Shown here one piece after another: positions 21,501-33,719 of a stretch of 64,000 nucleotides of DNA. A program made the translations under genes and the position numbers. The stretch spans positions 406,114,745 through 406,178,744 of the forward strand of contig NC_056738.1 of NCBI RefSeq assembly GCF_019279795.1. The letters are read 5' to 3'. This stretch comes from Protopterus annectens. Its lineage: Eukaryota > Chordata > Ceratodontiformes > Protopteridae. Position 1 is the stretch's first letter; every line of letters begins with the position of its first letter. Under the pieces are notes generated by a model, which worked only from the letters and a program-made list of their open reading frames with translations, was not told where the DNA came from and ran no database searches.

Positions 21501-21727
21501 GTTGTGTCTTTCGGCTTTTCCCGGTTAGGGGTCGCCACAGTGGAACTCTGGTCCGCTAATGATTGGTAGTTGATTTTTACGTGCTGAGTTACCAGCCCTG
21601 ATGCACAACCTTCAACAAAGGTACGCCCATTCACGCATGTCTCCACGCAGAAGACGCTCTAGCTGAGAAATGAACCAGACAGCGTCTTACTGTGAGGCGA
21701 CAACGCTACCGCAGCACCACCACCGTG
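21501..21727 (-). repeat. V-SINE, copy 2
   Basis: Same structure as copy 1: GTGGTGCTGCGGTAGCGTTG head, GACCCCTAACCGGGAAAAGC 3' region. The middle is shortened by about 50 bp relative to copy 1. It also sits in or beside the old LINE relic. Confidence 0.85.
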
Positions 21728-21739
21728 GGTTTATTATTA

Positions 21740-22960
21740 ATGTGTTTTATCATTATAAGAAATATTAAACTTAACTTCTAAAGTTATTTGCCATTATGTA
21801 AGGCCCCTGTTAAGCCTCTCATGGAGTAGTATAGTCACCCTTTTTGAATTTAGTCAGTGACAGAAATAAAATAACGAGAGAATGCAAATATATTACACTA
21901 GAGAAATTAAAGGAATCACGTCTGAGTTACTCAAGCTGGTTGCAGACTCTCCATCAAGTCAATATATTACTGACTTTGCAGAAATAGTATCTTAACTGCT
22001 TTTAAATCGTGAACTTGCTGAGGTATATAGAGCCAGTTTGGGTTTAACATTCAACAGCTTTCCATTAATGTCAGGAACTATAGCAAATGTATTGATCTTG
22101 AGTCTGGAGTTACTAATATAAAGGCAAATGTTTCCCTTGTCATGCAGGTAGAATGTAGAGCAGTCTTCTTAATTTCATTAGATCTTTGGTGACAGTAGGT
22201 GGATGCAAAACAAAACTAGATAACTTAGTAGAGGTCCAGTGTTTTCTTTCTTTTGCCTCAGTATACAGGCTCTCCAATGGCCTTAAAATGAGGTATAGTG
22301 TCTAGGAGGCCCTCACACTGTAACATTATGAGTTCATGAAGCTACACTGCTTTCTGGGGAAAATATTAGCAATTTTTATGAACTAGTTAATTGGCAAAAA
22401 ATCCCCTATTGGATACAGCTAGCTGTAACCTTCAGTAAAATTATATGTGACAAGCTGGGCACATAATGAAAACATGTGAAGAAAAGTTACATTTCATATC
22501 CTGACACACATGAATATTCTGCAAATACAGTTATTTATGTGTAATAGGTACAACACAAATGATCAAAATAAACTCTAACAGAAAATGTAAAAATAAAGTA
22601 ATGCAAACCGGAGAAGACTAATGAGAACAGCTAGAAGTTCAGCTCACCACTCAGACCTATACTGTCCCACAGACACGTACACATGCAGGAGCACACACAC
22701 AGGTGTGTCTGTGTAGAGATATACTTATAGGATTGTTCTGAAGCCATTTATGGCTTTATTACCAACTAACCAAGATTTTACAAAAACAGTAAATTGTCAA
22801 AAAAATAGGGAAATGAGAAAATAATACTACCCTGTCATTATGACAACATCCATATATCCCTGTGGTTTCCAAACTCCATTACCCTTTACAGAGTAACTAT
22901 TTCACCTCAGTCTCTTTTCTCTCTCCCTCCCTCTTTCTCAATGTTGCATGCGCATGCGCA
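21740..22960. other. Unassigned AT-rich DNA
   Basis: No coding relic, terminal repeat or RNA gene recognised. It may include the far end of the old LINE relic. Confidence 0.4.
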
Positions 22961-22962
22961 TG

Positions 22963-22966
<4 letters not shown>

Positions 22967-23040
<74 letters not shown>

Positions 23041-23127
23041 ACACACACACACACACATACACACATATATAAACACACACATACACACATACACACATAT
23101 AAACTCACACATACACTCATGCACACT
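22967..23127. repeat. (AC)n microsatellite, interrupted at its 3' side
   Basis: A pure AC run is followed by AC/AT mixed repeats. Long Thr-His or Cys-Val frames across it are artefacts. Confidence 0.97.
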
Positions 23128-23254
23128 GCTTCACTAAGTACAACATAGCACTGTTGCTATAAAATTAGTTCCCAGTTGAAATGTCAAGACTTTTGAAATG
23201 TTGGCAATCCAAACACAAAGAAGAGTGAATCTTGAAAATCTTCTCCTTTAAACA

Positions 23255-23475
23255 TTTTTGCCATGCACCCCCCCCCCATGTGAGCAGCAGGACCCCCACA
23301 CCTCCAAGCTTATATATACCAATTCCAAGATCGACATACCTTGGAGAAAAGGGAAGATTCTGAGAAATGGCATCTCGAACTTAGTATATTCAAGTCTGTT
23401 TTTTTTGGCCATTCACTCTTCACTTTTCAGGATTTGCTCTAGCGGGTCCCAACATTTCATATGGTTACCTTCTTA
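23255..23475 (+). repeat. GC-rich-core dispersed repeat, copy in direct pair (left)
   Basis: Begins with a C-rich block near GCACCCCCCCCC, followed by CTTATATATACCAATTCCAAG and an AAAAGGGAAGATTCTGAGAAATGG tail. The right neighbour at 23540-23740 repeats the same order, so the two are diverged copies of one unit. No clear termini. Confidence 0.55.
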
Positions 23476-23539
23476 AAATCAAGTCCTAAAATGTGAAAAA
23501 AAAAAAAAAAAAGAACTGAAAGTGTAAATGACAAACATC

Positions 23540-23740
23540 ATATTTCCCCCACCCCACTGTAAGGAGGTAATCTTCCTACACCCCAAACTTATATATATCA
23601 ACTCCAGGAACACTATGTCTCACACTAAAGAGAATATTCCAAGAAATGGGAGTTTCAGACTTAATACATGTAAGTCTGCATTTTCAGTCATTCAGTCTCG
23701 CTATTTCAGGATTCGCATTAATGAGTCTTAGAATTTCAAA
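23540..23740 (+). repeat. GC-rich-core dispersed repeat, copy in direct pair (right)
   Basis: CCCCCACCCCACTG, then CTTATATATATCAACTCC, then AGAGAATATTCCAAGAAATGG, in the same order as the left copy. The spacing suggests an old tandem or two independent insertions. Confidence 0.55.
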
Positions 23741-25695
23741 TGGTTATCTATAAAATCACAATTCAGTTTTGTTTCTTCTGACAAGGAATGCCCAACGAAG
23801 CACAGAACAAGTCTGCTGTTGCTAAGAGTGGGTGTCTGATATAAAATGTTGGCGTACTTGTTTAATTAATTATAGATTTTGGCTGACTTTTAATCAGATT
23901 GCATATGCTAGTGACTGCTTCCTTTCATTGAAGAGAGCAGTTGAGAAGCTATGATTTATTTTAATTTTTTTAGAATATCCAATACTCCAAACTCCTGGAG
24001 TATATTAGACTTTTTCTGAATTAAGAGAAACCAGTAAATGGTTTGCACTGACATAAACAAAGTAATGCTCACTGTATATATAAAGTATTGATGATCAGAG
24101 CATTTACTGGTTTGCAGCAACAAAACAGTATCAAGAAAGGCCCTCAATGAAACTCCCCATTGAAACATTAAAACTCTTAAAAGTGAGCTGCAAAATAAAA
24201 CTTGAAGTCCACCATCTGGTGGCTAGGGTCTACAATCAAGGAAGAAGCAGAACATTGAGAATTACAGAAACCTTGGTAAATAAGTAAGAATAGACAGATT
24301 CTTTGGGATTCTAGTGGACTCCTCAGCTTATGTGCCAGTGTTCTGTGAAAGTGTTCTGGACATGCACTAGAATGCTGCATATTTTGCATAAAGCTTTTCC
24401 CAGAAGGATTAATATTTATTGTCATAGGAGACATGCCTGTTGTCTTGTAAAATTAATGACAGTATGAAGCTTTGGGTTAGCTGGTGCCTGTGGTACCACT
24501 GGGATAGTTATATGAGCATATTGAAGGCAATGGTAATATGGAATATATAATTTACTGGTGTCCAAGTATGGTCAAGAAGTTATTTGTACATAGCATCTAT
24601 GGTTAATATTATAAAACAATGTTATTTCAGTAGGCATCAAATGATATACATATAATTCCTTTTATTGGTTTCTTTGGTAAGGCTTCTAGATGATCCTCAG
24701 TGTCTCTCCGACTGCCTTATGGCTCATTTTTCCTTAATGTCTCCTGTACTAACCCCTAAGGATAGGACTGTACAATTGGCAAGTTGTTAAGGGGAGATGG
24801 CTCACAAAAGATCAGCTGACAACTTCACATATGTTGTACTGCACACCAGGGAATGTTTTTCTGTATGCCATAATTGGTCAGAACTTATTTTACGCACATC
24901 CCTGCACATAATGGCAGTTGATGCTGGCCTTCCCTTCAATGCTGAAATGCTAACAGCAATTGTGGTGCCACCCCCATCAATGGGAATGTGTCCAATCATG
25001 GATAGAAACCCCTCCCTCCCTCTCAGATTGGGTGAGTCAGCAAAAAGGCCATGCCTTCCCATCATCTTCTTGGCTCCTCGGCAACCAAGATGGTAGTCAA
25101 ACTTGGATGAGGTGGGCTATAGTCAAGGTTATATTCTTCTACATCATAAGTGTATAGATAATTACAGTGCAGAAAAAAGCTTGTGTATCCCACAATAAAA
25201 GACAGCAACATCTTCTGGAGACTTCCTGTGCAGAGGCCAGGTATACAAGGAGTGGTTACGGAGATAAGGTGCTCTCCTGATGGTATGACCTTATAGTTGC
25301 AAGTGACCTGAGAAAATTATCAGAACACTATAGGAAGAGTCTGAGGATCTGAGGATGGCCCTTCAAGTGTTGTACACGTTTACATCTTCATTGTGGTTGC
25401 CTCTCCTCTGTAGTGTCAGGGATAGAGTACTTTATATCTTGGGATTCACTGAATTGCTAAAATGTTTGAATATCAGTGCAGGACTCAGTAAGTTAACTTC
25501 ACTGGCTCGATGTTCTACCCCATCTCTGTAAGTAAAATTATAATTAGTACTGGACTTTATATGACAGCCTACTTGTCAGACCACCTTGCAAGCTGGCAAT
25601 AGCTGAAAAATCATTTCCAAACTTCCTCCAGAAAACTGGAAAAAAATGATTACCGGAAATTATGTCAACATCACCCTGAGGGATTTTAAGAAATT
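23741..25695. other. Unassigned DNA
   Basis: Short open frames only; the longest, at 24797-25096, has no recognisable motif. No terminal repeats seen. Confidence 0.4.
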
Positions 25696-25708
25696 ACTTA
25701 AGAAGCAT

Positions 25709-25983
25709 AGCGGTAGCGTTGTTACCTCACAGCAAGATGTTTTCCCATTCAATTCTCAGCTTGGCTTGGGAGTGCCTTCTGTGTGGAGTCTGCATGTCCT
25801 CCCCACGGTTGGGTAGTGTTCGAAAGACATGCGTGCGTAAATGGGCATGCCTTAGCTGAAAGTTGGGCGTCGAGCTGGCACCTCAGCATTTTGTAAAAAA
25901 TCTACTGCCAATCTTTAGCAGACCGGAGTTCTGCTGTGGTGACCCCTTACCGGGAAAAAGCCGAAAGATAAACAAACAAACAA
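25709..25983 (+). repeat. V-SINE, copy 3, with 13 bp target duplication
   Basis: Head AGCGGTAGCGTTGTTACC, body GTGTGGAGTCTGCATGTCC, 3' part GACCCCTTACCGGGAAAAAG, tail (ATAAACAAACAAACAAAC). Flanked by ACTTAAGAAGCAT at 25696-25708 and 25984-25996, a perfect 13 bp duplication that sets both ends. Confidence 0.92.
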
Positions 25984-26251
25984 ACTTAAGAAGCATGACA
26001 AGAAAATCTCAGAAAGTCATTGCTTTGACAGTCATGGCTTTAGGGACTTATGTACAATGGCTAAGAAACCACAACCAATTCAGGAACTTAACACTGTTTC
26101 TGATATTATAAATTATTTAGTAACAGAAAAAATTGCCAACAGAAGATAACCCACCACTGCGTCTCTGCAAGAAAGTAAAACCAGTCAAAAAAAGAATGAG
26201 ACGTAGACAGCTGTAAATTCCAGAATAGGCCTTTACTTGGTGCAAACACAA

Positions 26252-26280
26252 GCGCTTTCACAATTAAGCTTCTTCAGGTG
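26252..26280 (-). ncRNA. Hammerhead-like core, degenerate, left arm
   Basis: Minus strand reads CACCTGAAGAAGC...GTGAAAGCGCT. The layout CUGA-N-GA, A, short stem-loop, GAAA, GCGC resembles the hammerhead cores known in Penelope terminal repeats, with U changed to A in CUGAUGA. Probably inactive. The inverted copy lies at 27045-27072. Confidence 0.45.
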
Positions 26281-26512
26281 TATACAAGCACTGAAAACTA
26301 CCACACCTATATACTCATATTGCATCACCTGTCACATAGTCATATGACTAAACCTACCTATCAAAATTTATTCACAATTATTTATATATAAAAACATTGT
26401 TAAAAACAAACAGATAAAAATGTACAAATATTGTAAACAAAAAACTTAAAACACATAAGCAAAAATATCTAACATTAGTCAAATATATGTTAGTGCAAAA
26501 AATAAAAACCTA

Positions 26513-26930
26513 TTATCTACGAAGAGGTCTCATCTTGAGCTTGGGTTTCAGGGGAATGCACTCATTCAGACCATGTCCCTCTGTAGCCCTTAACTTTGTG
26601 ATCCAAACTGCTTCTAAATTCTCTGTCTTATTACGTATGTCCCCACGTCTCATACTCTCATGTAATAAAGCTATCACTGTAAACTTAAAGGTATGGGAAC
26701 TATTAAATTCCATTACATGCTTAGCTAGTGCATTGTTCCTATTCCCTTTCCTGATATTATAAACATGTTCCCTGATCCGATCTTTCAAATATCTATCAGT
26801 CTTACCCACATAAAATTTCCTGCAGATGCTGCAGTGTGCCAGGTAAACCACATGTTGGCTTAGGCAAGTTGCTCCTACTTTAAAATGAAAATCTTGTTTT
26901 AGATCAGGATGATGGAAACAGGAACTAAAT
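26513..26930 (-). pseudogene. Penelope-type GIY-YIG endonuclease domain
   Basis: Minus-strand frame open over the whole domain. Blocks: CLSQHVVYLAHCSICRKFYV followed by GKT, where VVY and YVG are the GIY and YIG strands; LKDRIREH with the catalytic Arg; AKHVMEFNSSHTFKFTVI; and KTENLEAVWITKLRATEGHG, where the metal-binding Glu lies in the E-x-x-W helix. It ends near LNECIPLKP. The apparent Met start lies within the inverted arm and is not a real start. No RT precedes it. Confidence 0.85.
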
Positions 26931-27044
26931 AAATAATAATAAATAATTGTGAATAAATTTTGATAGGTAGGTTTAGTCATATGACTATGTGACAGGTGAT
27001 GCAATATGAGTATATAGGTGTGGTAGTTTTCAGTGCTTGTATAC

Positions 27045-27072
27045 ACCTGAAGAAGCTTAATTGTGAAAGCGC
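27045..27072 (+). ncRNA. Hammerhead-like core, degenerate, right arm
   Basis: CACCTGAAGAAGCTTAATTG followed by TGAAAGCG: the exact inverse of the left-arm copy. Confidence 0.45.
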
Positions 27073-27159
27073 TTGTGTTTGCACCAAGTAAAGGCCTATT
27101 CTGGATTTTACAGCTGTCTACATCTCATTCTTTTTTGGACTGATTATAAATTATTTGTT

Positions 27160-28327
27160 TAAATGTGTCAACTATTCACCATTCAAAGTTAATGCTTTTC
27201 ATTTGCTTCTTGTTTCATCGACATTATACTTAGTTAATGCATGTAACATAAATGTTTGAATGCCTTAAAACACAACTTCTGAATTCGCCCCATATGGACA
27301 ATGACGTAATGTACTGCAGTCTTTAATTTGCTTGCACTTTATGCTTCTTCAGAGAGTTATTCTGCCTCTGTGTCTGGCTCATGGCTGAAAAGGATCTTTG
27401 GGCTAGTTTACTTGCAGTTTACAAATAGTAAATAAATGGGTAATCAGCAAGGCACATTTAAATTTCTTATTTCAGTTACTGCTATAAACCATGACAACTG
27501 CTGTTTCCATTGGTCCTACTACTTTCCATGGCAACTGTCTTATACCCATCTGGCAACTTATCTCTTTCTATTATGTGTCACTGTTTTATATGCATATAGT
27601 TATATCTCTGATGTCATTGTTTATATTATACTTATTATATGTCTGAAAAATGTTTATTGTTAAAACTCATCACCGCTGTTACTATTTCAAGTTTTTATTT
27701 GCTATCTCCTCCAGGTCATGTCTAAAAAGGGTCTTGACTGTCTAGACCAGTGTATTTATCTTGTTAACAAATATATAACTAAAAAAGTGATAAAAATCAT
27801 ATGTGGTATGTTTAACTGTTTCATGAATAAGAATTTCAAATAGCTATAATGAGAGTTACAGAAAAGATAGTGATAGTTTGGCTTTTCCCATCAAACCAGT
27901 ATAACAGCAAGTAATGTAGACTCTTATAGTAGAAACAAAATCAGGAAAAGATCAGAGTTAAGCAGAAAAAAAGCAAAGATTCTCAATACATGCAGGAGTC
28001 AAAGTTACGCAAGGAAAAAGTAATGAGAACCAGTGTCCACAGTGTCCACAAAAAGCTGCCCGATCAACTAGTTTTGATTAAGATCAATGTACTGATACAA
28101 TGGAAGTATGGAGATATGGTGTAGAGAGAAGCATAGAACTGTAAAGGGTTGTGATTAGATGTAAGTATGACAAAGTACACAATTTATAGGAGAGCAGGGT
28201 ACATAAAGTTCAAGGGAATGCTGCCTCTATGCTAGAAAAGAAGCAGTTTAGAATAACAGAACAAATCAAGAAAGAAGAATGAGGAGAGGATGCTCTGTGG
28301 GCCACAGTGTAGACTGGAAAAGGCACA

Positions 28328-28330
<3 letters not shown>
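27160..28330. other. Unassigned, with one dispersed-repeat copy
   Basis: A copy of the CCAGGTCATG...GTTAACAAAT repeat lies at about 27712-27780. Nothing else recognised. Confidence 0.4.
27712..27780 (+). repeat. Dispersed repeat 3' end, copy 2
   Basis: CCAGGTCATGTCTAAAAAGG, then GACCAGTGTATTTATC, then TTGTTAACAAATATATAAC; same order as copies 1 and 3 but with a short inserted stretch. Confidence 0.55.
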
Positions 28331-28332
<2 letters not shown>

Positions 28333-28400
<68 letters not shown>

Positions 28401-28646
28401 TGTGTGTGTCTGTGTGTGTGCGTGTCTGTGTGCTTATATGTGTGTGTGTGTGTGCGTCTGTGTGTGTGTGTGTGTGTGTGTCTGTCCGTGTGTATATGTG
28501 CGTATATATGTGTGTGTGTGTGTGTGTGTCTGTGTGTGCGTCTGTGTGTGTGTGTCTGTGTGTGTGTGTATATGTGTGTGTCTGTGTGTGTGTGTCTGTC
28601 TGTGTGTGTATATATGTGCGTGTATATATGTGTGTGTGTGTGTGTT

Positions 28647-28694
<48 letters not shown>

Positions 28695-29040
28695 TGTGTG
28701 TGTGTGAGTGTGTGTGTGTCTGTCTGTCTGTGTGTGTATATGTGTGTGTATATGTGTGTGACTGTGTGTGTGCGTCTGTGTGTTTATATGTGTGTGTGTG
28801 CGTCTGTGTGTGTGTCTATCTGCGTGTGTATATGTGCATGTATATGTGTGTGTGTCTGTGTGTTTATATGTGTGTGTCTGTGTGTGTGTGTATATGTGTG
28901 TGTCTGTGTGTGTGCATGTCTGTGTGTTTATATGTGTGTGTGTGCGTCTGTGTGTGTGTGTGTCTGTGTGTGTGTGTGTGTGTGTGTCTGTCTGTGTGTG
29001 TATATGTGCGTGTATCTGTGTGTGTGCGTGTCTGTGTGTT

Positions 29041-29083
<43 letters not shown>
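28333..29083. repeat. 750 bp (TG)n-rich microsatellite complex
   Basis: TG tracts with recurrent TCTG, CGTG and TATATG interruptions, suggesting higher-order units of about 40-60 bp. The frames up to 276 codons rich in Cys and Val are translation artefacts. Confidence 0.97.
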
Positions 29084-29086
<3 letters not shown>

Positions 29087-29146
29087 GCATTTGATTTTTG
29101 TAATAACTGATTTCTCTTGATGTTATTTTTTTCTTTCTGCCTGTTT

Positions 29147-29245
29147 CACCCAGGTCATACCTAAAAAGGGTATTCGAACCAGTGTACCTTCCCAGTTAAC
29201 AAATTAGAAATAATAAATAAATAAATAAACAAATAATAAATAAAC
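29147..29245 (+). repeat. Dispersed repeat 3' end, copy 3
   Basis: CACCCAGGTCATACCTAAAA, GGGTATTCGAACCAGTGTAC, CTTCCCAGTTAACAAATTAG, then an AATAAATAAATAAATAAAC tail. The best preserved copy in the window. A GGTATTCGAACC word resembles a Pol III B box but no A box was found. Confidence 0.6.
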
Positions 29246-29559
29246 TCTTCACCTGTTCTTCTTTCATTTTATTTATGTAGCTGAAATGAAGGTCTAGCTA
29301 AAGCCTACAGCTTTGAACTGTAACCTACAACCTGGTTGCTGGAAGGGTCGTGTGGCACTGAACTGGTAAGGAATAAAATTGTTGGAGTTAACCCTAAAGA
29401 GTGAGAACTTGTATCTAAGGTAGTGTGTAAATAGTGCAAGCAACTGTAAAATTACCTGTCCAAAGCCAAAGTGGGATGATTTAGCATCTACTATGAGTGA
29501 ACAAAATTGAATGCACTGAGGACTAGAATCCATGAACTACATGCACAAAAAAAAAAAAA

Positions 29560-29740
29560 AAACAAAACTCTGCCAAAAACACAACTTATTTTTTGCAGTG
29601 GGGCAAGGCCCCCCCTGCACCCCCATACTGTGAGAGGGAAGCCTCCCACCTTCAAACGTATATATATTAACTCCATGGTCACACCTACTTGAAGAAGGGG
29701 GAAATGCCACCAAAAAGGGAATCACTTCCAGCACAACTCA
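29560..29740 (+). repeat. GC-rich-core dispersed repeat
   Basis: TGCAGTGGGGCAAGGCCCCC, CCTGCACCCCCATAC, then CGTATATATATTAACTCC and AGAAGGGGGAAATGCC: the same order as at 41050-41140 (inverted) and 23255-23740. Confidence 0.6.
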
Positions 29741-29922
29741 CTGACAGGGATTTCCTAAAAAGGAACTCCGATCTTCGGCAAGTTGAACCTCAGGCAATTG
29801 AATGTCAAGTGTTTAAACTTTGTCCACAGTAGGGTAATGGGTTTTCATTTTGTCTTTACAAATAAACCTGGGTTTTTACTAATCTCTATATCCACTGTTA
29901 TTAAACAGTTGACAAATGTATA

Positions 29923-30048
<126 letters not shown>

Positions 30049-30059
30049 TATAAATGCCA

Positions 30060-31640
30060 AAATTCATACTCTCAACATTTGCAATATTGAAACTCGACTT
30101 CACAAAACTTCAGAATGGGCTCTACCATGAGTTCTATGAGGAAGGGGTTGGGGATAGTTGCTTTGCAGCACTGTTGCATTCAATAAAATGGGAGCTGTTC
30201 AAATTGTGTCAACCAATTCACTGTCTGCCAAATGAACAATCGATGTGTTAAACTGCAAGAATACATAGCCATGCATACACATTCAGAGACAGAGAGAGAG
30301 AGAGAGAATGATGCCTTATGAGAAAACATCGCAGGACAGATGGTATCCTCAGAATAGCAGAGAAGGATCTGCAGTATTGACAAGGGACTTTAATATGCCT
30401 GATCCCAGATGAAGGACTTTAGTTACATCCATGTCATGTACTGAAGAATCCTGCTGAATCTTGGTGCGGCCATCCATTTACAAACAAGTGATTATTAAAC
30501 AGGGTAGTTCACCCTGTATTTTATCCATATTTTACCTAGACTGATGAGACAATTAAAACTAAGGCTTTTGAATATCATGGGTCAGGTTTTGACAAACCAG
30601 GGCTATTTTACATATGCTTCAGAAAAAGGGTGATACTGCTGGTATGTAAGAGCAATGATGTCATATAAACACTTCCAACAGGCAAGCAACATGCATGTAA
30701 GTGAAGCATCAAAACTGCCATCAAACAAAGCAACAAGGTGTTGATTAGAGCAGTTATGCAAATCAAAATGATGGGGAAAACACCATGTTTGTTAAACTCT
30801 GTGGCATCAAAAATTAGGGGAAAATTATAGCATTTAAGAAGTGTAAGAGAGCACAGGAGCACAGAGACAGCCAGTGAGACCAATTAAAGTTTTGAAAGCA
30901 GAAAAGGCAAATAGAAAAGGAAAACCTGCACTGAAGAAAGGATACATAAAGAAAAACAAATGGAGATGTCGAAGGAGAACAAAATGAACATGGAATTGGC
31001 AGAGGAGAATCATAACAAAAATTAAATCAAATACTTCTGCTAAGTCTTTAAGAAGGAAGAGATGGCAGATTTGCCAATCCAGCCAATAGAGGAGGCTTAT
31101 CTTAGGTCTTTTAAGGAAGAAAGGTGGCATAATGGGAGATGGGTATGAAAGTTTATCATAAACAAATTGTCCAATATTCTAATAAAAATGAAGAATGCCC
31201 AGGGACAACAGTAGCATGTAAGTAGAGATCTGGTTAAGACAAAGGTCAGACAAACCCTCTTTCAAGCAGTATCCAGCTGCAGTCAAGCTGAGATGTGTTA
31301 TGAATTTGTCAAACTTGCTGTAACCCTTTGAAAACTGCATGTACTGTGATAAATACACAGGCAAATGATTTGATAGACCATAAGCTGAGGGTGCAAGCTA
31401 GCATAGTAATGAGGCAATAAATTCATGATTTCATGAATATTGTAGTTGCTCCCTAAAATTGCATCAGATTGTCTCAACAGATATGCTAAGGATGTCAGCA
31501 AAATGTTATCTGAAATGGTATTTTTTTTCAATGTAAAAACATTAATTGTTCTATTGAATCCAAAAATACCAAGATTTATAATGCAATCCTCCCATCTGTT
31601 AATTATTTTTTCTGGGGGGAAAGTAAAGTATACTTGCTTT
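30060..31640. other. Unassigned DNA
   Basis: No coding relic or terminal repeat recognised; a short (GA)n at 30287-30307. Confidence 0.4.
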
Positions 31641-31649
31641 TAGAGCAAA

Positions 31650-31802
31650 TAGTCACCCCCTGCAGTTATTTGGTACCAGTGTTGTACTTCTGATATAGGA
31701 GACAATCATCCTCTACTGTTACCTGGTACCAGCATTGTACTGCTGCTATAGAAGAGACAGTTGTCCTCTGCACTTATTTGGTAGCAGCATTGTACTGTTA
31801 TT
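31650..31802 (+). repeat. Tandem repeat, three ~54 bp units
   Basis: Units share CTGCA(C/G)TTATTTGGTA, CCAGCATTGTACT and an ATAGAAGA-like end. Spacing is 53-55 bp. Confidence 0.8.
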
Positions 31803-32439
31803 GTCATGAATTACATGTATATTTTTCTCACTATTGCTCATTTAAATGTGTGACTTTTGGCTGAATTCCTCATTCTTTTTAGTGTACATGATAGATGGAT
31901 AATGAAAACTCTAAAAAAAAAAACAAATTTCGGGAAACAAGGTTGCTTGAGGAAATTCATTTGAAAATTAAGACAGTGGATATAAGCATTGGTAATATCA
32001 CTTACTTATGTTTTGGAAATCATGGGGGAAGTGTAAAATGAAGACCAGAAAAAGTCAGCTGTGATTTGCCTTCACAAAAGTAGAAACAAAACTGAGACTT
32101 GATACAACTGGTCTCTCAGTATGACCTTGACTAAAAAGAAACTCACTGTTGCAAGGAAAGAACGAATTTTGTAATATCATCAAGGCAGTCAGTCAGTCAG
32201 CTGAGGAATCAAGGAAATGCAGATTCAAAACAGGTTTATACTGGATGCGTCTAATAAAGTACATTGATTGGAAAGCCAAAATATTAAATCTGAAGGAGGC
32301 TGAGAATATGTCCCTCTTGATTTTAGCAATGTAATAAAAAATACACTCCATATTTGAAAGACCTAGAGAGGGCTGAAGAGTAAAAGGATGGGGAAAATGT
32401 TGGCCAGGGAGTAGACGATGTAGGCTTATTATAAATGCT

Positions 32440-33260
32440 GGTCACATGGCTACAAATAATGTTGAACAGTGGCACCGCAGGATTCATTACTGAGGTCAGT
32501 CCTGTCCAATATATTTAAAGGTAACATTGCTGAAAGTTTGCCTTCTGGTGATAGCAAAGTTATACATTGAGTGATATACTAGAAGGTGTTGAACGTGTGA
32601 GAGGAAACTTGTCAAGATTACAGGATGGTCAAAAATATGGAAATGGAAATGTGTAAATAAGTTAAGTAATAAAAATGACATGCATTTTTGATTAAAGCTC
32701 ATTTTTAGTATTGTAAGTTTAGAGGGAAGCAGTAGATGCTATAGAAAAAGAAAGGGCCTTCAGAGCAGTCATGCTAAATTATCAAGAGGTAAGCAGAATA
32801 TATGATACATCAGCAAGGAAATGTGGAATGTTACAGACCAACACAGAAAAAGATTTCAGCAGTAGAAAACAAATTATTATTACTCTACACAGATATTTGG
32901 CAAGGCACTAAATTGAGCCTAGTGTATTTTATATGGAGCTAGATATTGTATCATTCTTTGGTACATTGATTGAATTGATACAGACCAGATGATGACAAGA
33001 ACTATAGTGCACTGCACCATGAACTAGGTAAAGTCAGAGACAATAGGAGCCTGATGTGCAGATAAACATTTAAACTTCTTGTGGGTGTCAATAAAATCCA
33101 AAATGGTTAAAATCTTTCAAAATAAAAGTATAAGAACAAGAAGATACAGTTTGAATATGCATGGTAGATAGTTCAGGTGAGATATTATTTCACTGAAAAG
33201 GTGAGAGGTGATTGTGCCAACCTAGCTAAAGAAGCAGAAAAATCTGGGATAAAATATCTT
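32440..33260 (+). pseudogene. Possible CR1-like LINE relic
   Basis: Weak frame reading LRSVLSNIFKGNIAESLPSG near 32489-32545, similar to the VLGPxLFNIFINDI block, then SKVIH and a decayed ETCQDYR stretch near 32600. At 33185-33260 there is a VRGDCANLAKEAEKSG stretch like CR1 C-termini. Too degraded for certainty. Confidence 0.35.
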
Positions 33261-33659
33261 GGTGAGGCAGGATCTGCAGCTTACAGTATCTGACAACTGT
33301 AAAATCTAGCAGACAATATAGGCCAAGAAATTCTTACTGGCATAATTTAATACAGTTACATTTACATAATGTGTATGGTGACTGGCAGAGAAACCCATAC
33401 TGCCTCTGAAATAATGTTTTTGTAAGTGAATGTCCTTCCTTTTGTATAAATGTTTTTTTTTTTCCCTTCTTTTTATTTGGAAAAATGGTTCCGTTAGTCT
33501 TATATTTTGTACTTACTGCAGTCCCATAGCAGCAATACGTAGTGGTACATTGCTGCAAAAATGTTAGTGAAGTATAATTTCATGCAGTAATGATCTGATA
33601 TGTTTGGATTCCTTACAATCTGAATTACTGTCCTGCAGTACTGACCATTCTAGGAAGAA

Positions 33660-33719
33660 GTATGCTGCACCACGTTACCCATGCTGCACCACATTACCCA
33701 TGCTGCACCACATTACCCC
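33660..33719 (+). repeat. Three 19 bp tandem units
   Basis: ATGCTGCACCACATTACCC repeated three times with one G/A difference in the first. Confidence 0.92.

Larger units (their letters stand above)
26119..27142 (-). mobile_element. Penelope-like element fragment with inverted terminal arms
   Basis: Flanked by a perfect 14 bp target duplication ATTATAAATTATTT (26105-26118 and 27143-27156). Two inverted arms of about 200 bp (26183-26385 and 26940-27142) are near-identical. Between them a minus-strand frame encodes a GIY-YIG endonuclease. Penelope-like elements pair RT with GIY-YIG endonuclease and carry inverted or tandem terminal repeats; RT is absent here through 5' truncation. The extra 64 bp at 26119-26182 lies outside the left arm. 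Confidence 0.88.

Noticed and set aside
22897..23148. Thr-His and Cys-Val frames on both strands
   Set aside because: Translation of the (AC)n microsatellite.
24797..25096. 99-codon plus-strand frame as a host exon
   Set aside because: No recognisable domain; an overlapping minus-strand frame is almost as long.
26513..27046. The full 177-codon frame as a real protein with its Met start
   Set aside because: The first ~40 codons are translation of the inverted arm; only the GIY-YIG part is family-like.
28290..29120. Open frames up to 276 codons rich in Cys and Val
   Set aside because: Pure translation of (TG)n repeats in all plus frames; no other composition.
29157..29190. tRNA gene at the B-box-like GGTATTCGAACC
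   Set aside because: No A box or cloverleaf upstream; the sequence belongs to a dispersed repeat.
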